Below the pieces are notes generated by a model. It did not search any database and was not told the DNA's origin. It worked only from the letters and a program-made list of their open reading frames with translations. This document shows, piece by piece, positions 1-6,651 of a DNA stretch of 10,540 bases. Made by a program: the position numbers and the translations under genes. The DNA is from Syntrophobacterales bacterium (lineage in GTDB: Bacteria > Desulfobacterota > Syntrophorhabdia > Syntrophorhabdales > WCHB1-27): contig JADGQN010000131.1 in NCBI GenBank assembly GCA_017881765.1, positions 1 to 10,540 on the forward strand, written 5' to 3'. Every line of letters begins with the position of its first letter. Position 1 is the first letter of the stretch.

Positions 1-1
1 T

Positions 2-55
2 CGCGACGAGGCGGTCGCGGCTTGTGAGAAGGTCTTCGGGCCCGGGTGGAAATAG
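2..55 (+). CDS. C-terminal end of an upstream gene (partial)
   Basis: Frame 2 is open from the window edge to a TAG at 53-55 and reads RDEAVAACEKVFGPGWK, a plausible soluble C-terminus. It lies upstream of livH in the same orientation with a 68-bp gap. In HAAT operons that place often holds the periplasmic binding protein, but 17 residues cannot identify it. No terminator is visible between this stop and livH, so co-transcription is possible. The call rests on the open frame and context only. Confidence 0.35.
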   Translation, partial: RDEAVAACEKVFGPGWK

Positions 56-123
56 ATTTCCGTAAGGCATTCAAGAAAACGAAGGGATGGGATCGGTCCA
101 CGGTTTCGTGAGATGCTGACAGC

Positions 124-993
124 ATGACCATCGAACTTTTTTGCCAACTCCTCCTCAACGGCCTGTCGATAGGACTGATCTATGTCCTCGTCGCGTCGGG
201 TCTGATCCTCCTCCTCGGCGTCGTGAGGATATTCAACTTCGCACACGGCGAATTCTACATGCTCGGCGCCTTCATTACGTTTGGCTGCTGCGAATTTCTC
301 CATCTCAACTTTTTCTTGTCCATCGCGATCGCAATCGTGCTGGTCACCATCCTTTCCCTGTTCTGCTACCGCTTCATCTTCCACTACATTCGAGGCGATA
401 TCCTCCTTTGTACCGCAGCCTCTATCGGCCTGTCGATGATGCTCCTGCGCGGCGCACTTTTAGGCTTCGGCAGCCAGGAAAGAGGACTGCACCCGCCCTT
501 CAAAGGTTCGGTGGGTATCGGTCAGGTGAACCTGCCCGTGGAGAGGGTGATGGCCATCCTCCTTTGCCTGGGCGTCATGTTCGGCCTTTACTGGCTTCTC
601 ATGCGTACCAAAGTGGGCAAAGCCATGCGTGCGGTTAAACTGGACAATGAAGTTGCTTCCCTCCAGGGCATCAATACCAACCGCATCTATAAGATCGCTT
701 TTGCGGCCGGATGCGCTCTGGCTGCCCTCGCCGGAGGCATCATGGCCCCGGTCTTCTCCATCACCCCTTCGATGGGCCATTCCCTGCTCCTCAACTGTTT
801 CATGGCTCTCGTTGTGGGAGGTATGCAGAGCATGGTGGGAGGCGTTGTGGGAGGTCTTGTCGTTGGTCTCCTCCTCAGCTTCGGCATGTACTTTGTCGGT
901 GACCTCTCCGAGATCCTTCTCTTTGCCGTAATAGGTGTGATTATAGTCTTTAAACCAGGCGGCCTTTTCGGGGAGCCGGAACAGCATGAATAG
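124..993 (+). CDS. livH: LivH-type branched-chain amino acid ABC transporter permease
   Basis: This is a 289-residue inner-membrane permease of the LivH family (HAAT ABC importers), one of the two translocation subunits. It is almost entirely hydrophobic, with about eight membrane segments. The family signature FNFAHGEFYMLGA lies near residues 37-49, and the cytoplasmic ATPase-coupling loop VGKAMRAVKLDNEVASLQGI near 164-183. It ends with the usual VFKPGGLFG. The ATG at 124 starts exactly at the family N-terminus. The ribosome binding site is weak (GTGAG about 10 nt upstream), and the ATG sits in the 3' arm of a small ATGCT/AGCAT hairpin, so translation may depend on upstream ribosomes. It overlaps livM by 8 bp. 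Many anaerobes use LivHMGF relatives for urea, amides, aromatic acids or other organics, so the substrate is not fixed. Confidence 0.93.
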   Translation: MTIELFCQLLLNGLSIGLIYVLVASGLILLLGVVRIFNFAHGEFYMLGAFITFGCCEFLHLNFFLSIAIAIVLVTILSLFCYRFIFHYIRGDILLCTAASIGLSMMLLRGALLGFGSQERGLHPPFKGSVGIGQVNLPVERVMAILLCLGVMFGLYWLLMRTKVGKAMRAVKLDNEVASLQGINTNRIYKIAFAAGCALAALAGGIMAPVFSITPSMGHSLLLNCFMALVVGGMQSMVGGVVGGLVVGLLLSFGMYFVGDLSEILLFAVIGVIIVFKPGGLFGEPEQHE

Positions 994-1996
994 GGGAAAT
1001 CCGAAAAAGGTGTTAATCATCCTGGGCTGCGTTTGCCTTCTCCTGGCATTTCTCCCCGTCTTCACGGATTCCCGCTATTTCATGCACCTCGTTATCATGA
1101 CCTGCGTCAATATCATGCTGGGCCTTTCCTTCTCCATGCTCTTCAGCACCGGACTTATAACCATGGGTGCCGCCGGCTTCTGGGGCATAGGTGCCTATAC
1201 GTCGGCACTCCTGGTCTTGAAAGCAGGCCTCTCTTTCTGGATCGCTCTACCCCTCGCGGCGCTCATGACTGCCCTTGTCGCCTTTGTCGTCGGTATCGTC
1301 ATCGTACGGGCCCCGGGCGTTGCCTTTATCATCCAGACCATGGTCGTCAATATGATCCTCGTGCAGGTCTTCGGTCACTTCGAGTTTTTTGGCGGCTGGG
1401 CAGGCCTCCTCGACATCCCCGCCCCCAACCCGATCGGTCCCATCACCTTCACAAGCAAGACCGCAAACTACTATCTGATTTTGGTCCTGCTTCTCGTGAA
1501 TATCCTCGGGTTTTACGCGCTCTATACTTCCCGGGTGGGGCGGGCATGGAGCGCAATTCGTCTGAACGCACGGCTTGCGGAGACCCTCAGCGTGGATATC
1601 TTCCGTTACAGGCTCGCGGCCTTCATGATCTCCGCCGCGGGGGCCGGTCTTGCCGGTTCCTTTTACGCCCACTATTTTCAGACCCTTGAGCCCAACATGT
1701 TCAACGTTTTCAAATCGATTTACGTCCAGATTTACAGCATCCTGGGCGGACTCAATTTCTATATCCTGGGACCCGTCATCGGGGCCGCGATCATTACCTT
1801 CGTCCCGGAATTACTGCGGGTCGGCAAAGAGATCGAACCGATCATGACCGGCACGGTCCTGATATTTCTGGTCATCTTCCTTCCCGGAGGCATTTTGAGC
1901 CTGCCCGAACGCATAGGCTTCTTCAGGAATGGGCCAATGGCTTCGTCGCCGGAGAAGGTACCTGTGGAGACAGAAAAAAAAGAGGGCGCTCCATGA
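986..1996 (+). CDS. livM: LivM-type branched-chain amino acid ABC transporter permease
   Basis: This is the 336-residue second membrane subunit, predicted to pair with LivH in the inner membrane. Hydrophobic segments run through most of the protein. The LivM hallmark GAAGFWGIGAYTSA is at residues 61-74, the coupling loop GRAWSAIRLNARLAETLSVD at 185-204, and the closing LPGGILSLPERI near 299-310. The ATG at 986 overlaps the livH end and has GGGGAG about 10 nt upstream. The last ~25 residues are charged and poorly conserved; their codons include a run of eight A (1974-1981), a spot prone to slippage or sequencing error, but the frame is intact. The stop overlaps the livG start as ATGA, indicating translational coupling. 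Confidence 0.93.
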   Translation: MNRGNPKKVLIILGCVCLLLAFLPVFTDSRYFMHLVIMTCVNIMLGLSFSMLFSTGLITMGAAGFWGIGAYTSALLVLKAGLSFWIALPLAALMTALVAFVVGIVIVRAPGVAFIIQTMVVNMILVQVFGHFEFFGGWAGLLDIPAPNPIGPITFTSKTANYYLILVLLLVNILGFYALYTSRVGRAWSAIRLNARLAETLSVDIFRYRLAAFMISAAGAGLAGSFYAHYFQTLEPNMFNVFKSIYVQIYSILGGLNFYILGPVIGAAIITFVPELLRVGKEIEPIMTGTVLIFLVIFLPGGILSLPERIGFFRNGPMASSPEKVPVETEKKEGAP

Positions 1997-2766
1997 AACC
2001 CCTTCTCGAAACACGAAAACTGACAAGGTTCTTCGGGGGCTTGGCAGCCGTGAACGAGGTAGACCTCCAGGTCGCGGAATCGGAGATTCTGGGCCTCATT
2101 GGACCCAACGGCGCTGGAAAGAGCACGTTTTTCAACCTGGTAAGCGGTTTTCATCCTGTCACACGGGGCACGATAGCCTTTCAAGGAAGGGACATCACGG
2201 GCATGAAAGCCCACGAGGTCGCCAACCTGGGCATAGGTCGGGCGTTCCAGGCCGCCACGCTCTTCATGCAGTTGTCTGTCTTCGATAATGTCTTCAACGG
2301 ATTCCACCGACACTACCGGGAGCCTGTCTGGAAGGCGTTCCTTCATTCGGCGAGCGTGCGAAGAGAAGAGCAGCGGGCGCGCCAGAAGGTGAAAGAGATC
2401 ATCGATTTTATGGGCCTCACTGACTATGCCGACCGGAAGGCGCAGAACCTTCCCCATGGACATCAGAAAATTCTCGGCGTTTGTATTGCCATGGCCACCC
2501 AGCCGAAACTTCTCCTTCTCGACGAGCCTTTCACCGGCATGCATCCCGAGGAAACGGCCGTCATGATGAAAGTGGTCGGCAAGATACGGGACAGCGGAGT
2601 TACGGTCGTGATCGTGGAGCATAACATGGACGCGGTCATGCGGCTTTGCGACCGCATTGCCGTCCTGAACCAGGGCAGAAAGATCGCGGAAGGGCCGCCT
2701 GGCGAGATCGCCCGAAACCCGGAGGTGATCGAGGCGTATCTCGGCTCGGACGAGGAGGAGCCATAA
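1993..2766 (+). CDS. livG: LivG-type ABC transporter ATP-binding protein
   Basis: This 257-residue cytoplasmic ATPase powers the importer with LivF. Walker A GPNGAGKST is at residues 37-45, the Q-loop Gln at 86 (RAFQAATLF), Walker B LLLLDEP at 173-179 with catalytic Glu178, and the switch His at 210 (VIVEHNMDAVM, typical of LivG). The ABC signature is unusual: LPHGHQ at 153-158 instead of the common LSYGQQ/LSGGQ, so the serine that contacts ATP gamma-phosphate is replaced by proline. The rest of the fold looks intact, so it is probably active, perhaps with asymmetric ATP sites. The ATG at 1993 overlaps livM by 4 bp and has GAGGG six nt upstream. The C-terminus YLGSDEEEP is family-typical. Confidence 0.93.
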   Translation: MKPLLETRKLTRFFGGLAAVNEVDLQVAESEILGLIGPNGAGKSTFFNLVSGFHPVTRGTIAFQGRDITGMKAHEVANLGIGRAFQAATLFMQLSVFDNVFNGFHRHYREPVWKAFLHSASVRREEQRARQKVKEIIDFMGLTDYADRKAQNLPHGHQKILGVCIAMATQPKLLLLDEPFTGMHPEETAVMMKVVGKIRDSGVTVVIVEHNMDAVMRLCDRIAVLNQGRKIAEGPPGEIARNPEVIEAYLGSDEEEP

Positions 2767-3492
2767 TTGTTCCTGCAGGTGAATAACATAAGCGTTCGGT
2801 ACGGCAAGGCGGAAGCGCTTCGCAACGTTTCGATGAGGGTGGATAAGGGCGAAATCGTAAGCCTTATCGGTTCCAACGGCGCGGGCAAGACCACGACCCT
2901 CAGGAGTATTTCGGGCCTGGTCCCCTATTACGGAGGGGAAATAGTCTTTCAGGGAAGACGGCTCAATGGGGTAGCGCCTCACGAGATTGTCGGGATGGGA
3001 ATCGCCCATGTGCCGGAGGGAAGAAGGGTTTTCAGCTCCATGACCGTCACGGAAAATCTGGAGCTGGGTGCGTATCTGCGCAACGACCGGGCAAGCGTGA
3101 CCCGGGACCTGGACCGGATATACACGAGCTTCCCTGTACTGAACAACAGGGCAAGGCAGAAGGCCGGCTCCCTGAGCGGCGGAGAGCAGCAAATGCTCGC
3201 GATAGCCCGCGCCCTGATGGCCTCCCCAACCGTTCTCCTCCTCGATGAGCCGAGCCTCGGTCTTTCGCCGAAGCTTGTCCGGGAAGTCGCCAGGATCGTT
3301 TTGGACATCAACGGCCAGGGTGTGACCATCATCCTGATCGAGCAGAACGCCCGCATGGCGTTGCGCCTGTCGCATCGAGCCTACATCCTGGAGCTCGGGC
3401 AGATTATACTGGAAGGTAATGCAAAGGAACTGATCAATGACGAGAAGGTGAAAAAGGCCTATTTGGGAAGCACGCAGGGAGAGAAGAGTTAG
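2767..3492 (+). CDS. livF: LivF-type ABC transporter ATP-binding protein (TTG start)
   Basis: This is the 241-residue second cytoplasmic ATPase of the importer. Walker A GSNGAGKTT is at residues 35-43, the Q-loop region carries the LivF hallmark HVPEGRRVF (81-89), the canonical signature LSGGEQQ is at 136-142 and Walker B VLLLDEP at 156-162. As usual for LivF, the switch position reads IEQN (Gln rather than His). The start is TTG directly after the livG TAA. It is supported by GGAGGAG at 2753-2759, seven nt upstream, and by the N-terminus beginning just before the first beta strand. An in-frame GTG at 2779 would trim four residues and lacks a well-placed site. The gene ends the liv block. Confidence 0.93.
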   Translation: MFLQVNNISVRYGKAEALRNVSMRVDKGEIVSLIGSNGAGKTTTLRSISGLVPYYGGEIVFQGRRLNGVAPHEIVGMGIAHVPEGRRVFSSMTVTENLELGAYLRNDRASVTRDLDRIYTSFPVLNNRARQKAGSLSGGEQQMLAIARALMASPTVLLLDEPSLGLSPKLVREVARIVLDINGQGVTIILIEQNARMALRLSHRAYILELGQIILEGNAKELINDEKVKKAYLGSTQGEKS

Positions 3493-3521
3493 ATGAGTAA
3501 ATGAGGCGCGGAGGAGCAAGA

Positions 3522-3541
3522 TACTAATGCGCTCATTAGTA
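3522..3541. promoter_or_regulatory. Perfect 8-bp dyad with 4-nt spacer downstream of livF
   Basis: TACTAATG, CGCT, CATTAGTA: the two 8-bp arms are exact inverted complements. The site lies 30 bp after livF and about 145 bp before the flavoprotein gene. No T-run follows, so an intrinsic terminator is unlikely. The AT-rich arms and 20-bp size fit a MarR/TetR-type operator, but no regulator gene is in view. The regulatory role is inference. Confidence 0.4.
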
Positions 3542-3553
3542 AAGCCACATACA

Positions 3554-3638
3554 TCACCCTCCCCTTCATCCCCTCCCCTCAAGGGCGGGGAAATATTACA
3601 ACCCTCTCCCCTGGGGGGAGAGGGCGAGGGTGAGGGGG
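3554..3638. repeat. Intergenic palindromic repeat (CCCTCTCCCC type)
   Basis: A strongly C-rich then G-rich stretch forms nested stems. The inner stem is CCCTCTCCCC (3602-3611) with GGGGAGAGGG (3615-3624) around a 3-nt loop. The outer arms are TCACCCTC (3554-3561) and GAGGGTGA (3626-3633). A second weak stem sits at 3571-3590. Repeats of this wording are common between genes in many bacterial genomes (recalled, not searched). Its fold could attenuate read-through from livF into the flavoprotein gene. There is no poly-T, so it is listed as a repeat rather than a terminator. Confidence 0.75.
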
Positions 3639-3686
3639 CCTTACTTATGAACTTCTTGGTAACAATAAGATGAGGAGCATCGATAG

Positions 3687-5675
3687 ATGACGACCTGGCA
3701 CGAATATCTTGAAAGCGGCCTGCCCGCCCCCGAGTGGCCATACCCGGTGCGTTACGGGAGCGAGATAGAAGTGGAGACGGATGTGCTCGTTCTGGGCGGA
3801 GGCATCGCCGGCTGCCATGCCGCGATTAACGCGAAACGGAAAGGCGCGAGGGTTGTTCTCGTCGAGAAGGGGGCAACAAAATGGAGCGGTCACGGAGGCG
3901 CAGGCGTGGACCACTGGCTCAATGCCTGCACGAACCCATGTTCGAGGATCACACCGGAGGAGTTCATCGAATCGGTAAGCCGCGATTGTGATAGTTATGA
4001 TTGCGGACCTTCGCTCTACATTAACGCGCAGGAAGCGTGGGAAACACTCCTCGATATCGAAAGTATGGGCGTAATGGTTCGTGACATGAACGATGAATTC
4101 AAGGGCGCGGCTTTCCGGGACGATGAGACTAAGTTGATGTTCGCTTACGACTACAAGAACAGGATAGACATCCGGGTTCATGGCCACAACGTGAAGCCCT
4201 GCCTTTATCGAGAGTTGAAGCGGCTGGGCGTAGAGGTTCATGACCGGGTCATGATCACGGGGCTTCTTACCGAGGGAGGAAGGCAGGCGGCACGGGTGGT
4301 CGGCGCTACAGGCGTCAACACGCGGACCGGAGAATTCTACGTTTTTAGAGGGAAAGCGAGTATCGTAGCGATGCAGGCGCCGGGACGCTTATGGACATTT
4401 TCGACCGAATATCGCTCCATGTGGAATGACCTGAACAACGCGGGGGAGGGTTTTGCCATAGCATGGAACGCGGGCGCGGAATTTGTGAATCTGGAAAAAT
4501 CCTGGCCTGCCATGATCACCCCTTTCAGTTATATCCCGTACGGTGTGGGCAATACGAGTAATACATGGCATGGAACTCCGATTGTTGATACAAACGGGAA
4601 AGAGGTGCCATGGCTTGACAGGGATGGTAACGAGGTGCGAACAGCGGAGGAACGATTCGAGCCGTCTCCGGGCCAGAAATTTATCCTGGGTCCCGGCCAG
4701 CATGTGCCTCACACCTACGAGAACGATCCTAAGGTCCTTGCGCCTGACCTGTCGGAGCGTATCCGGAAGGGTGAATTTGTGTTGCCTCTTTATGCCGATC
4801 TGACGCGCCTTCCGGAAAAGGAGCGGAGGGCCATATTTGGCCTTATGGTGGGCAACGAGGGTAAAACCCGCATCCCGGTATACGATATCCTCACTAAGGC
4901 CGGTTTCGATCCGGACAAGGATATGCTTCAGGTGCCTGTACTGCCGGTTGATGCCTACAACAAAACTTCGGGAGTCAATTACTGGGCAGGCAAGGCCATG
5001 CCGCTCCTGCGAGCGGGCGCGGGCGGCCTGCTCGTCGACTGGGACCTGCGGACCAATCTGGAAGGATTGTACGGAGCGGGGGGTACGGTTTCCGGTGCCG
5101 GCGCACACTCCACGGCTGCCACAGGCGGACGATATGCCGGAAGAAAAGCCGCGGCGTATGCGTTGACGGCAGCGGAGCCCATCATAGACCCCGAGCAGGT
5201 AAGGAAGGAGAAGGCCCGGGTCTATGGACCCTTACAACAGAAGAAACGCAGCATCGGGTGGAAAGAACTGAACGCGGGGATTTGCAGGATCATGCAGGAT
5301 TACTGCGGCCAGTACAAAAACCAGGAGACCCTTGCCGCGGGCTTGCGGCTGCTCAGAGAGCTGAGGGAAGCGGAATGCTCCCGGGTCTACGCAGCTACAC
5401 CCCATGACCTTGGCCGGGCCCTGGAATGCCATACAATGATTACCGTGGGTGAGATGGTTATCCAGGCATGCATGGTGAGAAAAGCAAGCAACAAGTTTCT
5501 CAGTTTTTCAAGAATTGATTATCCGGCAATGGACCCGCCCGAGTGGCAGAAGTATCTCCCGATCAGGCTGGAGGACGGAGAAGCTCAGGTCAGAGAATTA
5601 CCTCTCGATTACCACCTGCGACCACCTTACGCAGCGGGCTACGAGGAGAATTACAGGATACACTGCGAGCTGTAA
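3687..5675 (+). CDS. FAD-dependent oxidoreductase, AprA/fumarate reductase-like flavoprotein
   Basis: This 662-residue cytoplasmic flavoprotein belongs to the fumarate reductase/succinate dehydrogenase/APS-reductase-alpha superfamily. The N-terminal Rossmann motif DVLVLGGGIAGCHAAINA (32-49) ends in the ribose-binding Glu60. A second FAD segment, GLYGAGGTVSGAGAHSTAAT, lies at 460-479. The C-terminal helical domain (about 500-662) has the AprA-like layout RKASNKFLSFSRIDYP near 598-613. Length matches AprA (~660), and WNAGAEFVNLE (260-270) resembles the AprA segment before its substrate loop. The loop that follows (KSWPAMITPFSYIPYG, 271-286) does not match the RFKDGYGPVGAW motif I recall from true AprA, so the substrate is probably not APS. 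The ATG at 3687 has GAGGAG nine nt upstream. The downstream ferredoxin is the likely electron partner. Confidence 0.85.
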   Translation: MTTWHEYLESGLPAPEWPYPVRYGSEIEVETDVLVLGGGIAGCHAAINAKRKGARVVLVEKGATKWSGHGGAGVDHWLNACTNPCSRITPEEFIESVSRDCDSYDCGPSLYINAQEAWETLLDIESMGVMVRDMNDEFKGAAFRDDETKLMFAYDYKNRIDIRVHGHNVKPCLYRELKRLGVEVHDRVMITGLLTEGGRQAARVVGATGVNTRTGEFYVFRGKASIVAMQAPGRLWTFSTEYRSMWNDLNNAGEGFAIAWNAGAEFVNLEKSWPAMITPFSYIPYGVGNTSNTWHGTPIVDTNGKEVPWLDRDGNEVRTAEERFEPSPGQKFILGPGQHVPHTYENDPKVLAPDLSERIRKGEFVLPLYADLTRLPEKERRAIFGLMVGNEGKTRIPVYDILTKAGFDPDKDMLQVPVLPVDAYNKTSGVNYWAGKAMPLLRAGAGGLLVDWDLRTNLEGLYGAGGTVSGAGAHSTAATGGRYAGRKAAAYALTAAEPIIDPEQVRKEKARVYGPLQQKKRSIGWKELNAGICRIMQDYCGQYKNQETLAAGLRLLRELREAECSRVYAATPHDLGRALECHTMITVGEMVIQACMVRKASNKFLSFSRIDYPAMDPPEWQKYLPIRLEDGEAQVRELPLDYHLRPPYAAGYEENYRIHCEL

Positions 5676-5703
5676 GCTCGAATATCGAGTATCGCCGGCA
5701 ACC

Positions 5704-5878
5704 AGGAAGCCGGGCATAAGCGCTAACCTAGGCCGTCACCCCGGTGAAAACCGGGGTCCAGAGTAATCTGAATTCACTGGATTCCGGCTTTCCTTACAGG
5801 ATGCTGCGCTATCGCCGGAATGACGAATCCTGCAAATCCCGGCTGTCAAGCTTAAGTTAGCGCTTATGAGGAAGCCGG
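5704..5878. mobile_element. MITE-like insertion with 10-bp direct repeats
   Basis: The terminal inverted repeats CATAAGCGCTAAC (5715-5727) and GTTAGCGCTTATG (5856-5868) are perfect over 13 bp and match 16 of 18 if extended inward. They are bracketed by the identical direct repeat AGGAAGCCGG at 5704-5713 and 5869-5878, the expected scar of a target-site duplication. The ~154-bp interior has no ORF and holds a palindromic repeat. It separates the flavoprotein and ferredoxin genes. The right direct repeat abuts the ferredoxin Shine-Dalgarno, so the insertion left translation of that gene intact. No transposase is present; mobilisation in trans is inferred. Confidence 0.65.
5734..5825. repeat. 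CCGG-type extragenic palindromic repeat inside the MITE-like element
   Basis: Two hairpins lie back to back: ACCCCGG (5738-5744) with CCGGGGT (5751-5757), and ATTCCGGC (5781-5788) with GCCGGAAT (5814-5821). The outer ends CGTCA (5734-5738) and TGACG (5821-5825) are also complementary, so the block folds as a cloverleaf-like palindrome. Wording of this type (GTCATTCCGGC...GCCGGAATCCAG) is a familiar dispersed intergenic repeat in proteobacterial genomes. It may alter the stoichiometry of the two flanking genes by stalling RNA decay or transcription (inference). Confidence 0.65.
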
Positions 5879-5896
5879 AGGAGGAGGCAAGCCGTG

Positions 5897-6241
5897 ATGA
5901 GAGAGAAAGTTTACATGGTGCCCAATCAACCTACACCCAACAGAGCCGTTGATTTCAATCCCGATATTTGCAACGGCTGTAACCGGTGTGCACAGATATG
6001 CCGGAACGACGTATTGATGCCGAACGCGGAAAAGGGGAAGCCGCCGATCGTACTCTATCCCGATGAATGCTGGAGCTGCGGCTGCTGCGTGCAGGAGTGC
6101 AATCGCCCGGGAGCCATCGAAATGCTGCATCCCCTGAACCAGAGCATCGTGGTGATCTGGAAGCGCAAAGAAACAGGGCAAGAGTTCCGGCTCGGCATGA
6201 AGAATCCACCCGCGCCGAATACCAGACCGGCCGCCGGCTGA
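5897..6241 (+). CDS. AprB-like 2x[4Fe-4S] ferredoxin subunit
   Basis: This 114-residue soluble iron-sulfur protein is predicted to carry electrons to or from the preceding flavoprotein. Two four-cysteine clusters are visible: C25-x2-C28-x2-C31-x3-C35 (CNGCNRCAQIC) and C58-x2-C61-x2-C64-x3-C68 (CWSCGCCVQEC), the second followed by NRPGAIEM. In the first cluster Arg replaces the usual Pro after the last Cys, and in the second Pro is displaced two residues. The order flavoprotein then ferredoxin copies aprA-aprB, but this protein is shorter than AprB (~150 residues as I recall) and lacks its long C-terminal tail. The start is ATG 5897 with GGAGGAGGAGG at 5877-5887; GTG 5894 is an equally framed alternative adding one Met. 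The MITE-like element separates it from its partner by about 220 bp. Confidence 0.87.
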   Translation: MREKVYMVPNQPTPNRAVDFNPDICNGCNRCAQICRNDVLMPNAEKGKPPIVLYPDECWSCGCCVQECNRPGAIEMLHPLNQSIVVIWKRKETGQEFRLGMKNPPAPNTRPAAG

Positions 6242-6651
6242 GGGGCATCAGCGGTCAGGGTGAGCCGCAAGTGGCAAGGAGAAAGCAAAACGACGGGTCA
6301 TAGTCCTGGCTGATAAGCGCGGCCTCCGGCGTCGGTCGCATCCGGGCGGCACACAGGTCAGGCACTTACAGGGGACATGTCCACTCTTTGCCGCGGTAAT
6401 CGTGACTCTCAGATGTGTAATACCGATTTGTATTCAAGATGGAGACCGAGGCGGCAGCGAGGAGCCGACGAAGGCGCACTTAAAGTACGTCGAGGTGGGC
6501 GACGCAGCGACAACGAAGGTATACGCTTGAAGGCGAATCGGTATAAGCCCTATTCACCCTTTGCACGTGCACGCGATTCAACCCGCCTTCCTGGAATCCT
6601 CGCTTTTGTATTTACCGCATTTGTTGCAGAGTGCGGGCAGCAAATATGTCG
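6242..6651. other. Intergenic region between convergent genes
   Basis: 410 bp lie between the convergent ferredoxin and TRAP permease genes. Apart from the dispersed repeat at 6420-6547 I see only a 10-bp palindrome, GGACATGTCC (6373-6382). No hairpin followed by a T-run is visible on either strand, so the transcription end points of the two operons are not apparent. Open frames here have no ribosome binding site and cross the repeat. Confidence 0.6.
6420..6547 (+). repeat. Dispersed ~125-bp palindromic repeat, copy A
   Basis: The ends are inverted relative to each other: ATACCGATTTGTATTCAAG at the left against CTTGAAGGCGAATCGGTAT at the right. The GC-rich middle has short GCGACGCAGCGACAACGAAG-like words. 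The same unit occurs in reverse orientation at 10185-10314, with about a dozen mismatches over ~125 bp by eye. No start codon with a ribosome site lies inside. It behaves like a non-coding mobile or MITE-type repeat, although no clear target duplication is seen around it. Confidence 0.8.

Noticed and set aside
3554..3638. CRISPR-like repetition
   Set aside because: There is only one unit of nested palindromes, with no regularly spaced repeats or cas genes.
1759..3741. A 660-codon open frame on the minus strand opposite livG and livF
   Set aside because: It is antisense to two unmistakable ATPase genes, its composition is arginine-rich without any domain, and it runs through the intergenic palindromic repeat. 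It is a shadow frame.
3687..6241. True dissimilatory APS reductase (aprAB)
   Set aside because: Length and order match, but the AprA substrate loop and the AprB tail are not seen, and no sulfate-reduction genes are near. It is annotated as AprAB-like only.
6242..6651. Bidirectional terminator between the convergent operons
   Set aside because: No GC-rich stem followed by a T-run was found on either strand. The strongest palindromes belong to the dispersed repeat.
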